64,000 nucleotides of DNA from Alphaproteobacteria bacterium (lineage in GTDB: Bacteria; Pseudomonadota; Alphaproteobacteria; Micavibrionales; Micavibrionaceae). Made by a program: the position numbers and the translations under genes. The notes below the pieces were generated by a model that saw nothing but the letters and a program-made list of their open reading frames with translations, was not told where the DNA came from and made no database searches. The stretch spans positions 62,001 through 126,000 of the forward strand of contig JABSQP010000004.1 of assembly GCA_013215815.1 (NCBI GenBank), given 5' to 3'. Position 1 is the first letter of the stretch; each line of letters begins with the position of its first letter. This document shows positions 23,266 to 32,778 of this stretch, in pieces.

Positions 23266-24945
23266 CTATCCCGCTTTACGTAAAGGCTTATATTTAATTG
23301 TATGCGGTGTTTCCGAATCTTTGCCTAAACGGCGTTTTCTGTCCTCTTCATAATCGGCGTAGTTCCCTTCAAACCAGACAACCTGAGAATCACCTTCATA
23401 AGCCAAAATATGGGTGGCAATACGGTCCAAGAAAGCACGATCGTGAGAAATAACGACGGCACAGCCTGCAAAGCGTTCTAATGCTTCTTCTAGAGCTGAG
23501 AGTGTTTCGGTATCTAAATCGTTTGTCGGTTCGTCGAGAAGCAGGACGTTGGCACCACTTTTGAGCATTTTTGCCAAATGGACACGGTTTCTTTGACCGC
23601 CTGATAAATTCCCAACTTTTTGTTGTTGGTTAGGCCCGCGGAAATTGAAAGCGGACACGTACGCACGGGATTGCATTTCAATCTTCCCGAGTTTTAAAAT
23701 GTCATTCCCTTCAGAAATCTCTTCCCAAACGGTTTTGTTTGGATCCAAGGCATCACGGCTTTGGTCGACATAACCGAGTTTCACAGTATCACCAACAGTA
23801 AAACTACCGCTGTCTGGCGTTTCCTGCTCTGTGATCATACGAAATAGCGTCGATTTACCGGCGCCGTTTGGCCCGATGATTCCAACGATACCGCCAGGCG
23901 GAAGTTTAAAGGATAGGTCTTCAATAAGAAGGCGATCATCATACCCTTTAGAAATGTTCTTTGCTTCAATCACAAGGTCACCAAGGCGTGGTGGTGTTGG
24001 AATGACAATCTGCGCATTACGTTGTGTTTGATTTTCTGATTCGGCCAAGAGCTGCTCGTATGAAGAAATACGGGCTTTTGATTTGGCCTGACGAGCCTTT
24101 TGACCTTGCCTGATCCACTCAAGTTCACGTGCCAATGTTTTCTGGCGCGCAGCTTCTTGTTTTTCTTCCTGTTGAAGGCGCTTTGCTTTTGTTTCGAGGT
24201 AAGCCGAGTAGTTTCCTTCGTAAGGAATACCGTTTCCGCGGTCAATTTCAAGGATCCAGCCTGTTACATTATCGAGGAAGTAACGATCGTGCGTCACCAT
24301 GACGACTGTACCTGTATACTCTAACAGGAAGCGTTGGAGCCAAGCAACGCTCTCTGCATCCAAGTGGTTTGTTGGTTCGTCGAGTAGCAGCATATCTGGT
24401 TTTTCAAGAAGAAGACGACATAGCGCGACGCGGCGTTTTTCACCGCCTGAAAGTTTTGATACATCGGAATCCTTTGGTGGACAGCGAAGAGCTTCCATTG
24501 CCATCTCAATTGTACGGTCAATTTCCCAACCATCAACTGCATCAATTTTTTCCTGTAATTCACCCATTTCGACCATCAGGGCGTCCATATCGCAATCCGG
24601 GTCTGCCATTTCGGCGCCAATGGCGTTGTAACGATCAACAAGCGTTTTTACATCACCCATCCCGTCCATGATGTTTTCAAAAACATTTTTTGCTGAATCT
24701 AGCTCGGGTTCTTGTTCTAAATATCCGACGCGTACACCCTCTGCAGCCCATGCTTCGCCACTATATTCCTTATCAATACCGGCCATAATCTTAAGAAGCG
24801 TTGATTTACCAGCGCCGTTTGGCCCTAAAACACCAATTTTTGCACCAGGTAAGAATGAAAGCGTGACTTCATTTAGGACAGGTTTACCACCTGGAAAAAC
24901 CTTGCTCAGGGCTTTCATGACATAGACGTATTGATAAGAACTCAT
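23266..24945 (-). CDS. ettA: Energy-dependent translational throttle protein EttA (ABC-F)
   Basis: A 559-residue soluble protein with two ABC ATPase domains and no membrane part. EttA binds the ribosomal E site and gates the first steps of elongation according to ATP level. Walker A GPNGAGKST occurs in both halves (near 39-47 and 355-363). Signatures LSGGEKRRVALCRLLLE and LSGGQRNRVHLAKMLK are each followed by LLLDEPTNHLD or LLLDEPTNDLD. The charged linker between domains (about 250-300) is the P-site tRNA interaction motif. The short arm insertion in domain 1 (around 95-140) is as expected for EttA rather than Uup. Length matches E. coli EttA (555). Confidence 0.96.
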   Translation of the reverse strand: MSSYQYVYVMKALSKVFPGGKPVLNEVTLSFLPGAKIGVLGPNGAGKSTLLKIMAGIDKEYSGEAWAAEGVRVGYLEQEPELDSAKNVFENIMDGMGDVKTLVDRYNAIGAEMADPDCDMDALMVEMGELQEKIDAVDGWEIDRTIEMAMEALRCPPKDSDVSKLSGGEKRRVALCRLLLEKPDMLLLDEPTNHLDAESVAWLQRFLLEYTGTVVMVTHDRYFLDNVTGWILEIDRGNGIPYEGNYSAYLETKAKRLQQEEKQEAARQKTLARELEWIRQGQKARQAKSKARISSYEQLLAESENQTQRNAQIVIPTPPRLGDLVIEAKNISKGYDDRLLIEDLSFKLPPGGIVGIIGPNGAGKSTLFRMITEQETPDSGSFTVGDTVKLGYVDQSRDALDPNKTVWEEISEGNDILKLGKIEMQSRAYVSAFNFRGPNQQQKVGNLSGGQRNRVHLAKMLKSGANVLLLDEPTNDLDTETLSALEEALERFAGCAVVISHDRAFLDRIATHILAYEGDSQVVWFEGNYADYEEDRKRRLGKDSETPHTIKYKPLRKAG

Positions 24946-25038
24946 AAAGTGTTTCCTTGAATATTAAGTTGCTCTTCTTTTGTTTCATGATCATTTAGCA
25001 TATAGTGTGCAGAAGAAAAAGCAGAAGGTGAGGCTATA

Positions 25039-25791
25039 ATGAGTAATAGTGGCTCCAAACATTCAATAGAAGAAGCAACAAGAGGGCGCGCAGAATTCTC
25101 ACGTCATGGTGGCTCTTTAGGCGCCGCTGGTTTTTTAAGTCCTTACGATGATGCGCAGAGCGCAGATTTTCTTTCTAAACCAGGAGAAACCGCCATTGTA
25201 AATCCGCCAAAAGACGGGATGAACACATTTGAAATTGGTGTGGCCTGGGATAATATTGTCCCGAAAGCAGAGAAAAAGGGCTTTTTACAAAAATTAATGG
25301 GCGCTAAAGGCGATAAAGCGCCTGCTGCTGGTGTAGATTTGGATGTTGGCTGCCTTTATGAATTAGAAGATGGCTCACGCGGTGCTATTCAGGCATTTGG
25401 CGATCGATATGGAGATTTTGATAACTCTCCATATATTCACCTTTCTGGAGATGAACGTACAGGTGATGCAGAAGGCGATGATGAAATTATTCGGGTTAAT
25501 GGAGCTCACTGGGATAAAGTAAAGCGCATTGTGATTTATCTTTATATTTATGGCGGTGCAAAAAATTGGGAAACTGTACGTCCACAGATACAAGTCCGTG
25601 TTCCGGGTGAAAGACCAATGGTTGTAACGCTTCAGGCGCGACGAGAAGAACTTGCTTTGTGTGCGGTTGCTGGTCTTGAAAACGTACGGGGCGGAATCCG
25701 AATGACAAATTATCTAGAATATTTCCCGGGGCATGATGAATTAGATCGTGCTTTTGGCTTTGGTTTGGATTGGACTGACGGGCGAAAATAA
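25039..25791 (+). CDS. TerA-like protein with a C-terminal TerD-family domain
   Basis: A 250-residue soluble protein. Residues about 62-215 match the TerD-type calcium-binding beta-sandwich, closest to the C-terminal part of TerA. It reads FEIGVAWD at 64-71, DLDVGCLYELEDG at 100-112, an acidic motif SGDERTGDAEGDDE at 136-149, then RIVIYLYIYGG. The acidic loop would bind Ca2+ as in TerD. An insert of Lys/Gly-rich residues (75-97) lies within the domain. Ter proteins belong to tellurite-resistance and stress modules whose biochemistry is unsettled. Two downstream genes, an ion exchanger and a TerD-like protein, share its orientation and probably its transcript. A weak -10-like TATAGT lies at 25001. 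Confidence 0.85.
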   Translation: MSNSGSKHSIEEATRGRAEFSRHGGSLGAAGFLSPYDDAQSADFLSKPGETAIVNPPKDGMNTFEIGVAWDNIVPKAEKKGFLQKLMGAKGDKAPAAGVDLDVGCLYELEDGSRGAIQAFGDRYGDFDNSPYIHLSGDERTGDAEGDDEIIRVNGAHWDKVKRIVIYLYIYGGAKNWETVRPQIQVRVPGERPMVVTLQARREELALCAVAGLENVRGGIRMTNYLEYFPGHDELDRAFGFGLDWTDGRK

Positions 25792-25856
25792 AACTATCTA
25801 TATCCGCCTTAATTCTCTAGGTTACGGCAAAATTTAACAGAAAAAGAGCTATATTT

Positions 25857-26849
25857 ATGGACACGCAACTTCTTATTTTTGCCATCGGTGCCCTTGGGTT
25901 TGGAATGTACCTTCTCTTCAAGGGAGGTGATTGGACTATCGATGCAGCGGTTTTTATAGCAAGGAAGCTTGGTGTTTCTCCTCTCGTTATTGGTTTTACG
26001 ATTGTAGCGTTCGGAACATCATTGCCTGAGCTCTTGGTTTCCATCAATGCTAACCTCACGGGTTCTCCCGGTATAGCGATCGGTAATGTTATTGGGTCAA
26101 ATATAGCTAATATTTTGTTTGTTATTGGGGCTACCGGTTTTTTTGCAACGCTCGCCGCAAGTCGAAGAGATATACTGCGCGATGTTGTTGTGATGATGCT
26201 TGCGACGGTTTGGATGATGTATCTTATGGCTTCGGGTAATATCACACAAGTTGCCGGTTATGGCATGATTGCAGTCTTGTTGAGCTATGTTATCTGGCAA
26301 TATTGGATGGCATCAAAGGGAAAAATTGACGTCGAAGAGCCGGACGTTCCTGAGTATAAAAACATCGCGATGGCGCTCTTGTTTCTCGGCTTGGGATTGG
26401 TTTCAATTGCCCTTGGCGCAGAGTTTCTTGTTCGGGGTGCTAAGACTGCTGCGAGTATTATCGGTGTCCCTGAAGACGTCATTGGTTTAAGTGTGATTGC
26501 GATCGGTACGTCTTTGCCTGAGCTTTCAACGTGCGTTATTGCGGCCATGAAGAAACAAACAGACATTATCATTGGTAACATCCTTGGATCGAATGTTTTC
26601 AATATTTTGATGATTATTGGTGCAACAGCGATGATAAAACCGATTGAAAAATCTGTTATTGCGCCTCAGGTTGTTCAGCTTGATATGTGGGTAATGTTTG
26701 GCGTGTCTGCGCTGTTTTCGTTCCTGTTGTTAACCTATGGTCGTATCAATAAATTTATAGGGGCCGTCTTTTTAATTGGATATGTATTTTATATTGGACT
26801 GATTTATGCGCTATACTTAAGTAACGATGTCCATCTTTTGGCGAGTTAG
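25857..26849 (+). CDS. Calcium/sodium antiporter (CaCA family, YrbG-like)
   Basis: A 330-residue inner-membrane exchanger with about ten membrane segments in two inverted halves. The alpha-1 repeat reads FGTSLPELLVS at 52-62 then IGNVIGSNIANILFVIG at 75-91. The alpha-2 repeat reads IGTSLPELSTC at 215-225 then IGNILGSNVFNILMIIG near 238-254. The two GTSLPE and GN-x-x-GSN motifs form the ion site. The family exchanges Na+ or H+ against Ca2+. It sits between two TerD-domain genes, 65 bases after the first and 16 bases before the second, which suggests a shared role in calcium handling. Confidence 0.93.
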   Translation: MDTQLLIFAIGALGFGMYLLFKGGDWTIDAAVFIARKLGVSPLVIGFTIVAFGTSLPELLVSINANLTGSPGIAIGNVIGSNIANILFVIGATGFFATLAASRRDILRDVVVMMLATVWMMYLMASGNITQVAGYGMIAVLLSYVIWQYWMASKGKIDVEEPDVPEYKNIAMALLFLGLGLVSIALGAEFLVRGAKTAASIIGVPEDVIGLSVIAIGTSLPELSTCVIAAMKKQTDIIIGNILGSNVFNILMIIGATAMIKPIEKSVIAPQVVQLDMWVMFGVSALFSFLLLTYGRINKFIGAVFLIGYVFYIGLIYALYLSNDVHLLAS

Positions 26850-26865
26850 AGAAACGTAAAGGCAA

Positions 26866-27630
26866 ATGAATATGCAAGATGATCTCGATCCAACACAAAG
26901 CGGTTCTATAAATATCTCTTCTGAGGTGAAGTTTGAAAGTGAAGAAAAGGCATCACCCGCTGAGGATTTGGCGCCGTCATCACAACCAAGCGAGGAGCTA
27001 GATGATGAGGCATTGTTTGCGACTGCTGAAGAACCAATCAATAGGGTTAAACGCGGTGACGAAATTAACATTACGGCTAAAGATCCAACAATTCGCAATA
27101 TCGATATTGGTGTCGGGTGGGATTTAAAAGCTTTTGATACGAATCCATTAGATTTGGATACGAGTGTTTTCTTACTTGATAAAAACGATCAGACCCGTGT
27201 GGACGAAGATTTCATATTTTACAATTGTATGATGGGAGCAGAAGGGGCCGTAAAGCATCACGGTGACAATAGGACAGGCGCAGGCAATGGTGATGATGAA
27301 AAAGTATCCATCGAATTAAATACGCTACCTTATGATGTAACGAAGATTGTCTTTGTTCTTTCTATCTATGATGTTGATTATCAGGAGCATAATTTCTCAA
27401 TGGTGAAGAATGTGTTTTTTCGTATTACAAACCAAGAAACACACCATGAGATTTTTCGTTATGAACTGGATGAAGAGCTTTCGGCCGGACATGAAGGCCT
27501 CATTATCGGGCATTTAGAGCGTATTGGTATGGAATGGGTTTTCCGTGCTATCGGTGAAACGGTAGAGGGTGGTCTTCAGACAATTGCGAAGAATTACGGA
27601 ATAGTTATCGCGGAAGATGCTCAAGCCTAA
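26866..27630 (+). CDS. TerD family protein
   Basis: A 254-residue soluble protein. An acidic, Ser/Glu-rich N-terminal extension (1-60) probably unstructured precedes a full TerD domain (about 63-250). That domain contains INITAKDPTIRNIDIGVGWD, DLDTSVFLLD at 96-105 and the calcium-site loop HGDNRTGAGNGDDE at 132-145. The end reads FRAIGETVEGGLQTIAKNYG, as in TerD/TerE. Typical TerD is about 190 residues, so the extension is unusual. AAAGG precedes ATG 26866. It ends a three-gene set with a TerA-like protein and a Ca2+ exchanger. Confidence 0.9.
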   Translation: MNMQDDLDPTQSGSINISSEVKFESEEKASPAEDLAPSSQPSEELDDEALFATAEEPINRVKRGDEINITAKDPTIRNIDIGVGWDLKAFDTNPLDLDTSVFLLDKNDQTRVDEDFIFYNCMMGAEGAVKHHGDNRTGAGNGDDEKVSIELNTLPYDVTKIVFVLSIYDVDYQEHNFSMVKNVFFRITNQETHHEIFRYELDEELSAGHEGLIIGHLERIGMEWVFRAIGETVEGGLQTIAKNYGIVIAEDAQA

Positions 27631-27646
27631 TAGGCACTAAGGGCGA

Positions 27647-28153
27647 TTATCTGCCCATTCCACCCTTCATATCGTACATGTTTTGCGGCTTTATTTTTGG
27701 CGCTTTTTTCGACCCACCAGTAGCGCCACCACCGTATTTTTCATTACTTTTCATCTCTCGCTCTAAAATAGCGTCAATGTCAGGAATGACATTCATCTTT
27801 AACTCTTGTACGCAGGCGTTAAAAAAGCCGCAGCCTTTTTCTTCAGCGTTATACGTCGTACCTTTAATACTCTCGCCTTTAATTTTTACTTCGGCTACAT
27901 CCCATTTATCTTGTGTTGAAGGGCGTGCGAGCATCCAAAAAACCTGTTCAAAAGGTTTTTCATCACCTTGTGGGTTACCGCGCACGAATTGCATTTCGGC
28001 TTCTATTTCGTCGCCGTCATTATTCATACGAACTTCTGCACTACAGGTTAAATCACGTTCTTCTTCATATGCGGACCACGGACAGGTCTCGTATGCTGAC
28101 AAAATGTAGCCAACACCCAGTTTATCCATCAATTCTTTTAATGGGACGCGCAT
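27647..28153 (-). CDS. Soluble protein of unknown function, acidic with four cysteines
   Basis: A protein of 168 residues from ATG 28153 (MRVPLKELMDKLG); a TTG six codons upstream at 28171 is possible, and neither start has a well-placed ribosome site. No signal or membrane segment is seen. Four cysteines occur in TCPWS, LTCSA, GCGFF and NACVQ contexts, spaced in two pairs. The middle reads as beta strands (AEVRMNNDGDEIEAEMQF) and the C-terminus is Gly/Lys/Met-rich and probably disordered. I do not recognise it. It converges on the TerD gene with 16 bases between stops and lies about 55 bases downstream of xseA on the same strand. Confidence 0.6.
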   Translation of the reverse strand: MRVPLKELMDKLGVGYILSAYETCPWSAYEEERDLTCSAEVRMNNDGDEIEAEMQFVRGNPQGDEKPFEQVFWMLARPSTQDKWDVAEVKIKGESIKGTTYNAEEKGCGFFNACVQELKMNVIPDIDAILEREMKSNEKYGGGATGGSKKAPKIKPQNMYDMKGGMGR

Positions 28154-28207
28154 AATTTCATTATACGGCAAAATTGCCGCTTTACTCCTGTTTTTACGTA
28201 TTTAGCG

Positions 28208-29596
28208 TTATTTTTCAGCTTTTACAGCTATTTTTTCATCATTTGCAAAGATAATTGATAAATTATCGCCGCTTTGTACGTTTTTCGCATTACTGATGAT
28301 CTCTCCAGCTTCATTTTGAACTGCGGCATAACCGCGCTCTAAGACACGTTTAAATGATAAGCTTTCAAGCATACGTGAAAGGGATGATAGCTGTGTATGT
28401 TTATCCTTGAGGAGCTGAGGGGCAGTTTTTTCTAAGCGTTCGCTTTGATATTGAAGGCTTCGCGTTGAATTGTTTATAAGATCTTTCGGGCTTCGTATAC
28501 GGCCTGATATTTTGCTGTACGTGTTCTCTTTTACAGATAGGTTTTGTTTTAATGCATGGGTCAGTTTGTCTCCTAAATGATCAACGCTCTGCATTCTATT
28601 TTCTAGTAACTGTGAAGGGTTTCCTAATTTTGCTGACCAAGTGTCCAGTACATTTTTTTTGCTATCTATTAATCTAGACAAAGCACCGTAAAGCCTTAGG
28701 TTATCGTCCTGTACTTGCGCCATAAGTTGGGAACGCATAGGTACAGCCATTTCTGCGGCGCCCGTTGGAGTTGGTGCTCTTAAGTCTGCAGCGTAGTCCA
28801 CAATTGTAGTATCTGTTTCGTGTCCCACAGCCGAGATAATCGGAATGTTTGAATCTGCGACGGCACGTACAACGATTTCCTCATTGAATGGCATAAGATC
28901 TTCTAAAGATCCTCCACCACGGGCAACGATTAACAGGTCCGGTCTTGCTAAAGTGCTACCGTCAAAATTATTGAAACCATTGATGGCGCCGGCAATTTGT
29001 TCTGCTGCGCCTTCTCCTTGTACGCTTACTGGCCATAGAAGTACGTGCCTTGGAAAACGATCTTTCAGGCGATGCATGATGTCACGGATAACAGCGCCTG
29101 TTGGTGAGGTGATAACACCAATAGTTTTGGGCAAAAATGGGAGTTGTTTTTTTCTGCTTGGATCAAAAAGGCCTTCGGCGGCCAGTTTTTTACGTCGCTC
29201 TTCAAGCATTTTAAGAAGTGCGCCTTCGCCAGCCAGTTCCATTGAATCGATAATAATTTGATAGCGTGAGCTTTTAGGGTAGCTGGAGACTTTACCAGTA
29301 ACGACAACATCCATACCATCTTCCGGCTTTATGGAGAGGCGTCCAAGCGTGCCGCGCCAACATATAATATTAACGTTGGCATTTTCATCTTTGATGTCAC
29401 CATAAAGGTGCCCAGAAGCAGCAACTTTTACGCCGAATAACTCTCCGCGAATACGAATACGCCCGTAAGTTTCTTCAAGAGTGCGTTTCAAAGAATTCGC
29501 TAACTCAGATACGCTCATCTCGGGAACGTTACTAACGGTTTTATTAGCGGCTGTTGATGCTTTAGCGCTATGGCTGAATAAATCTTCTGTGCTCAT
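28208..29596 (-). CDS. xseA: Exodeoxyribonuclease VII large subunit
   Basis: A 462-residue nuclease subunit that, with several XseB chains, degrades single-stranded DNA from both ends. I begin at ATG 29596 (MSTEDLFSH) rather than an in-frame start 12 codons upstream that reads unlike the family. The N-terminal OB fold (about 25-125) includes RIRGELFGVKVAASGHLY. The catalytic domain begins with LPFLPKTIGVITSPTGAVI in two parts and has the motif ARGGGSLEDLMPFNEE and ISAVGHETDTTIVDYAADLRAPTP in two parts. The C-terminal third is coiled-coil and builds the long stalk. Divergent from putA with 57 bases between starts. Confidence 0.95.
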   Translation of the reverse strand: MSTEDLFSHSAKASTAANKTVSNVPEMSVSELANSLKRTLEETYGRIRIRGELFGVKVAASGHLYGDIKDENANVNIICWRGTLGRLSIKPEDGMDVVVTGKVSSYPKSSRYQIIIDSMELAGEGALLKMLEERRKKLAAEGLFDPSRKKQLPFLPKTIGVITSPTGAVIRDIMHRLKDRFPRHVLLWPVSVQGEGAAEQIAGAINGFNNFDGSTLARPDLLIVARGGGSLEDLMPFNEEIVVRAVADSNIPIISAVGHETDTTIVDYAADLRAPTPTGAAEMAVPMRSQLMAQVQDDNLRLYGALSRLIDSKKNVLDTWSAKLGNPSQLLENRMQSVDHLGDKLTHALKQNLSVKENTYSKISGRIRSPKDLINNSTRSLQYQSERLEKTAPQLLKDKHTQLSSLSRMLESLSFKRVLERGYAAVQNEAGEIISNAKNVQSGDNLSIIFANDEKIAVKAEK

Positions 29597-29653
29597 GTGG
29601 AGGATGGTATAATTTTGACAGACCAATAACAACCACCATCTTTAGCTCTCGAC

Positions 29654-32600
29654 ATGTCCAAAGCCTATCTTGACCATATTTATAAAAACGAGGACGATGC
29701 AGTTGCCGAGATTTTAAATCAACTTGATTGGCCAGAAGAAAAAGCATCTAAAATTTCTGAGATGGGCGCCGATTATGTACGCCGTATTCGTAAAACGCGT
29801 CGTAAGCAGGGAAGCCTAGAATCGTTCTTTCAGCAATATGGGTTAAGTACAGAAGAGGGGCTTGCCCTTATGGCGCTTGCAGAGGCTCTTTTACGTGTAC
29901 CTGATAGCGCGACGGCAAATGCTCTCATTCGCGATAAGGTGTCAGGTACAAACTGGCTTAAGAATATGAGCGATGATAAGGATTGGCTGACGCGCGCAGC
30001 TGGCCTTGGTTTGACGGTGACAAGCGGTACAATGAACAGCCTGTTTTCTAAGGTTGGTGAACCCCTCATTCGTGAAGCAATGGTGCGTGCGATGAAGGTG
30101 ATGGGTAAACAATTCGTTATCGGTGAAACACTTGTCGGGGCAACGAAATCAGCGAAAAAATTAGAAGAAAAAGGCTATCGCATGTCTTATGACATGCTAG
30201 GTGAAGGTGCGCGAACAGCAAAAGATGCGCAGCATTATTTTGAAGGATATTTAGGTGCGCTTCACGACATCATTGAACATACTGAAAAGACAAAAAAAGA
30301 CGATAAGAAAAGACCCGGTATATCTGTTAAGCTATCTGCGCTTCATCCACGTTTCGAATATACGCAAAAAGAAAAATGCGTATCCGAATTAATTGAAAAA
30401 CTTGTTCAGCTCTGCGAGGTAGCAGCGCAGCATGATATTACTTTAACCGTTGACGCTGAAGAAGTAGCGCGATTGGAAATAACGCTCGATATTATTGAGG
30501 GTGTTTGTCGCGCGCTATCAAATGATAAAGCATTTAAGAAGTGGAATGGTTTCGGTATTGCCATTCAAGCTTATCAAACGGCAGCTCCATTTATTATTGA
30601 CCATATGCATGATTTGGCCGTGCGCTATAGTCGTAAATTTCAAGTTCGCCTTGTGAAAGGTGCGTATTGGGATGGAGAGATAAAACACGCGCAAGATAAT
30701 GGTTTTAAAGGCTATCCCGTCTATACACGTAAATCAAACACAGACGTTTCCTACCTTTATTGTGCGCAGAAATTACTGGCGAGTAGAGATGCGCTTTATC
30801 CAATGTTTGGAACGCATAATGCGCATACGGTTGCGAGTGTTATATCTATGGCGGGTGATGCAAATGGATATGAATTTCAAAAGCTATATGGCATGGGTGA
30901 TGCGCTTTATAACCAAGTAATTGATGATCATGATATTGTGATTAGTGTTTATGCACCAGTTGGAAATTATAGTGACCTATTGCCATATTTAGTGCGCCGT
31001 ATGCTAGAAAATGGTGCAAATTCATCTTTTGTAAATCAGATATATAATAAGAAGTATAAGCCTGAAGAAGTCGTTGTTGATCCTGTTCAAAAATGCGCTT
31101 CAAATGAACAAAAACGCCATCCTAAAATCGCGCTTCCCGATGATATGTTTGGCGTTACAAGGTCGAATTCTAAAGGGATAGATCTATCATATTCTTCTGA
31201 TGTGCAGGTTGTGATGGATGACTTAAAATTTTATAGCTCTAAAATTTATGAAGCGGCCCCACTTATAAGCGGGAAGTTCAAAAAACAACATGGTGCCGAA
31301 GAAGTGTTTTCTCCCGCGAACAATAATGATCATGTTGGAAGTGTTGTATTTACTGACCTTTCGCAAACCTCTCTTGCATTCGATGCGGCACAAGACGGTC
31401 ATCAAATATGGTCGCAAACGTCAGTATCTCACCGCGCGGCAGTATTGAAAAAAATGGCTAACCTTCTGGAAGATAACATGCATGAGCTCATCTCTTTATG
31501 TGTTCGCGAGGGTGGAAAAACAATTGACGATGCAGTTGCTGAAGTGCGCGAGGCTGTTGATTTCTGTCGCTACTATGCGCTACGCGGTTTACATGATTTT
31601 AATGAAAATGGAATGGCTCTTCTTGGTCCTACAGGTGAGAAAAATATATATACACTTGAATCTCGTGGTGTTTTTATTTGTATTAGCCCATGGAACTTTC
31701 CACTTGCCATCTATTTAGGGCAAATAGGCGCTGCCCTTATGGCTGGTAATAGTGTGATTGCCAAACCTGCGGAACAAACATCTCTTATTGGTGTTTTTGC
31801 GGCGCAATTATTTATCAAGGCCGGTTTACCTCCACAGGCGCTGACAATTTTACCAGGTGCCGGAGATGTTGGCGGAGCGATCGTTGAACATCCCAAAACA
31901 GCTGGCGTTGCATTTACCGGCTCGAATGAGGTTGCAAAAATTATTCAAAGATCCCTTTCTGATAAAGAGGGGCCAATTGTACCATTAATCGCAGAAACTG
32001 GCGGCCAAAACGCTATGATTGTTGATAGTTCGGCCTTAACGGAGCAGGTCGTTGATGATGTTATTTTAAGCGCGTTTAAATCGGCGGGACAGCGTTGTTC
32101 GGCTTGCCGCATTTTATTTATTCAGGATGATGTTGCTGATCGTACGCTGGAGATTTTAAAAGGCGCTATGCATGAACTTGTGCTTGAGCACCCTACAAAT
32201 TTATCAACTGATATTGGTCCAATTATTGATATGGAGGCGCTTGCTGTTCTCCAAAAATACAAATCTCGTCTGCAAGGATTTGGGAAAGAAATAGCAGAAG
32301 CACCACTTGATAGTGATCTTCATAAGCAAGGAACGTATTTTGCGCCAATTGCATATGAAATTCCTGATTTATCTTATCTGGATAAGGAAGTATTTGGTCC
32401 TGTTCTACATGTCATTCGATATAAGTCTGATGAAGTCGATGCACTGATTGATCAGATTAATGAGCTTGGTTACGGCCTCACTTTTGGTGTTCACAGCCGT
32501 ATTCAACGCTTTGTAGAAAAACTCTCTCAGCGCATTAAAGTCGGTAATGTTTACGTCAATCGTGGCACGACGGGCGCTGTTGTTGGTGTGCAACCCTTTG

Positions 32601-32737
32601 GTGGTAGAGGGCTTTCAGGAACGGGGCCTAAAGCAGGCGGACCCCATTATTTACACGCTTTTGCAACCGAAAAGGTCGTGAGCACCGATACAACAGCTGC
32701 GGGCGGCAATGCTTCTCTTGTCATGATCGGTGATTAG
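29654..32737 (+). CDS. putA: Bifunctional proline dehydrogenase / glutamate-semialdehyde dehydrogenase
   Basis: A 1027-residue two-domain enzyme that oxidises proline to glutamate, using FAD then NAD+. The N-terminal half has the proline dehydrogenase barrel, with SVKLSALHPRFEY, TLTVDAEEVARLE and RLVKGAYWDGEIKHAQ in two parts. The C-terminal half is an aldehyde dehydrogenase with catalytic Cys815 in GQRCSACR, the glutamate in IAETGGQNAM and NFPLAIYLGQ. It lacks the N-terminal ribbon-helix-helix repressor of E. coli PutA, as most alphaproteobacterial short PutA proteins do. No clear ribosome binding site precedes the ATG. Its product glutamate feeds the glutamate dehydrogenase at the end of the window. 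Confidence 0.96.
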   Translation: MSKAYLDHIYKNEDDAVAEILNQLDWPEEKASKISEMGADYVRRIRKTRRKQGSLESFFQQYGLSTEEGLALMALAEALLRVPDSATANALIRDKVSGTNWLKNMSDDKDWLTRAAGLGLTVTSGTMNSLFSKVGEPLIREAMVRAMKVMGKQFVIGETLVGATKSAKKLEEKGYRMSYDMLGEGARTAKDAQHYFEGYLGALHDIIEHTEKTKKDDKKRPGISVKLSALHPRFEYTQKEKCVSELIEKLVQLCEVAAQHDITLTVDAEEVARLEITLDIIEGVCRALSNDKAFKKWNGFGIAIQAYQTAAPFIIDHMHDLAVRYSRKFQVRLVKGAYWDGEIKHAQDNGFKGYPVYTRKSNTDVSYLYCAQKLLASRDALYPMFGTHNAHTVASVISMAGDANGYEFQKLYGMGDALYNQVIDDHDIVISVYAPVGNYSDLLPYLVRRMLENGANSSFVNQIYNKKYKPEEVVVDPVQKCASNEQKRHPKIALPDDMFGVTRSNSKGIDLSYSSDVQVVMDDLKFYSSKIYEAAPLISGKFKKQHGAEEVFSPANNNDHVGSVVFTDLSQTSLAFDAAQDGHQIWSQTSVSHRAAVLKKMANLLEDNMHELISLCVREGGKTIDDAVAEVREAVDFCRYYALRGLHDFNENGMALLGPTGEKNIYTLESRGVFICISPWNFPLAIYLGQIGAALMAGNSVIAKPAEQTSLIGVFAAQLFIKAGLPPQALTILPGAGDVGGAIVEHPKTAGVAFTGSNEVAKIIQRSLSDKEGPIVPLIAETGGQNAMIVDSSALTEQVVDDVILSAFKSAGQRCSACRILFIQDDVADRTLEILKGAMHELVLEHPTNLSTDIGPIIDMEALAVLQKYKSRLQGFGKEIAEAPLDSDLHKQGTYFAPIAYEIPDLSYLDKEVFGPVLHVIRYKSDEVDALIDQINELGYGLTFGVHSRIQRFVEKLSQRIKVGNVYVNRGTTGAVVGVQPFGGRGLSGTGPKAGGPHYLHAFATEKVVSTDTTAAGGNASLVMIGD

Positions 32738-32778
32738 GCTATAGTACAGCCGATGTTAACCAAAAATATGGATAAACA

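Noticed and set aside
25039-27630. A classical tellurite resistance operon
   Set aside because: TerB, TerC and TerZ are not present, so resistance to tellurite cannot be claimed from these genes.
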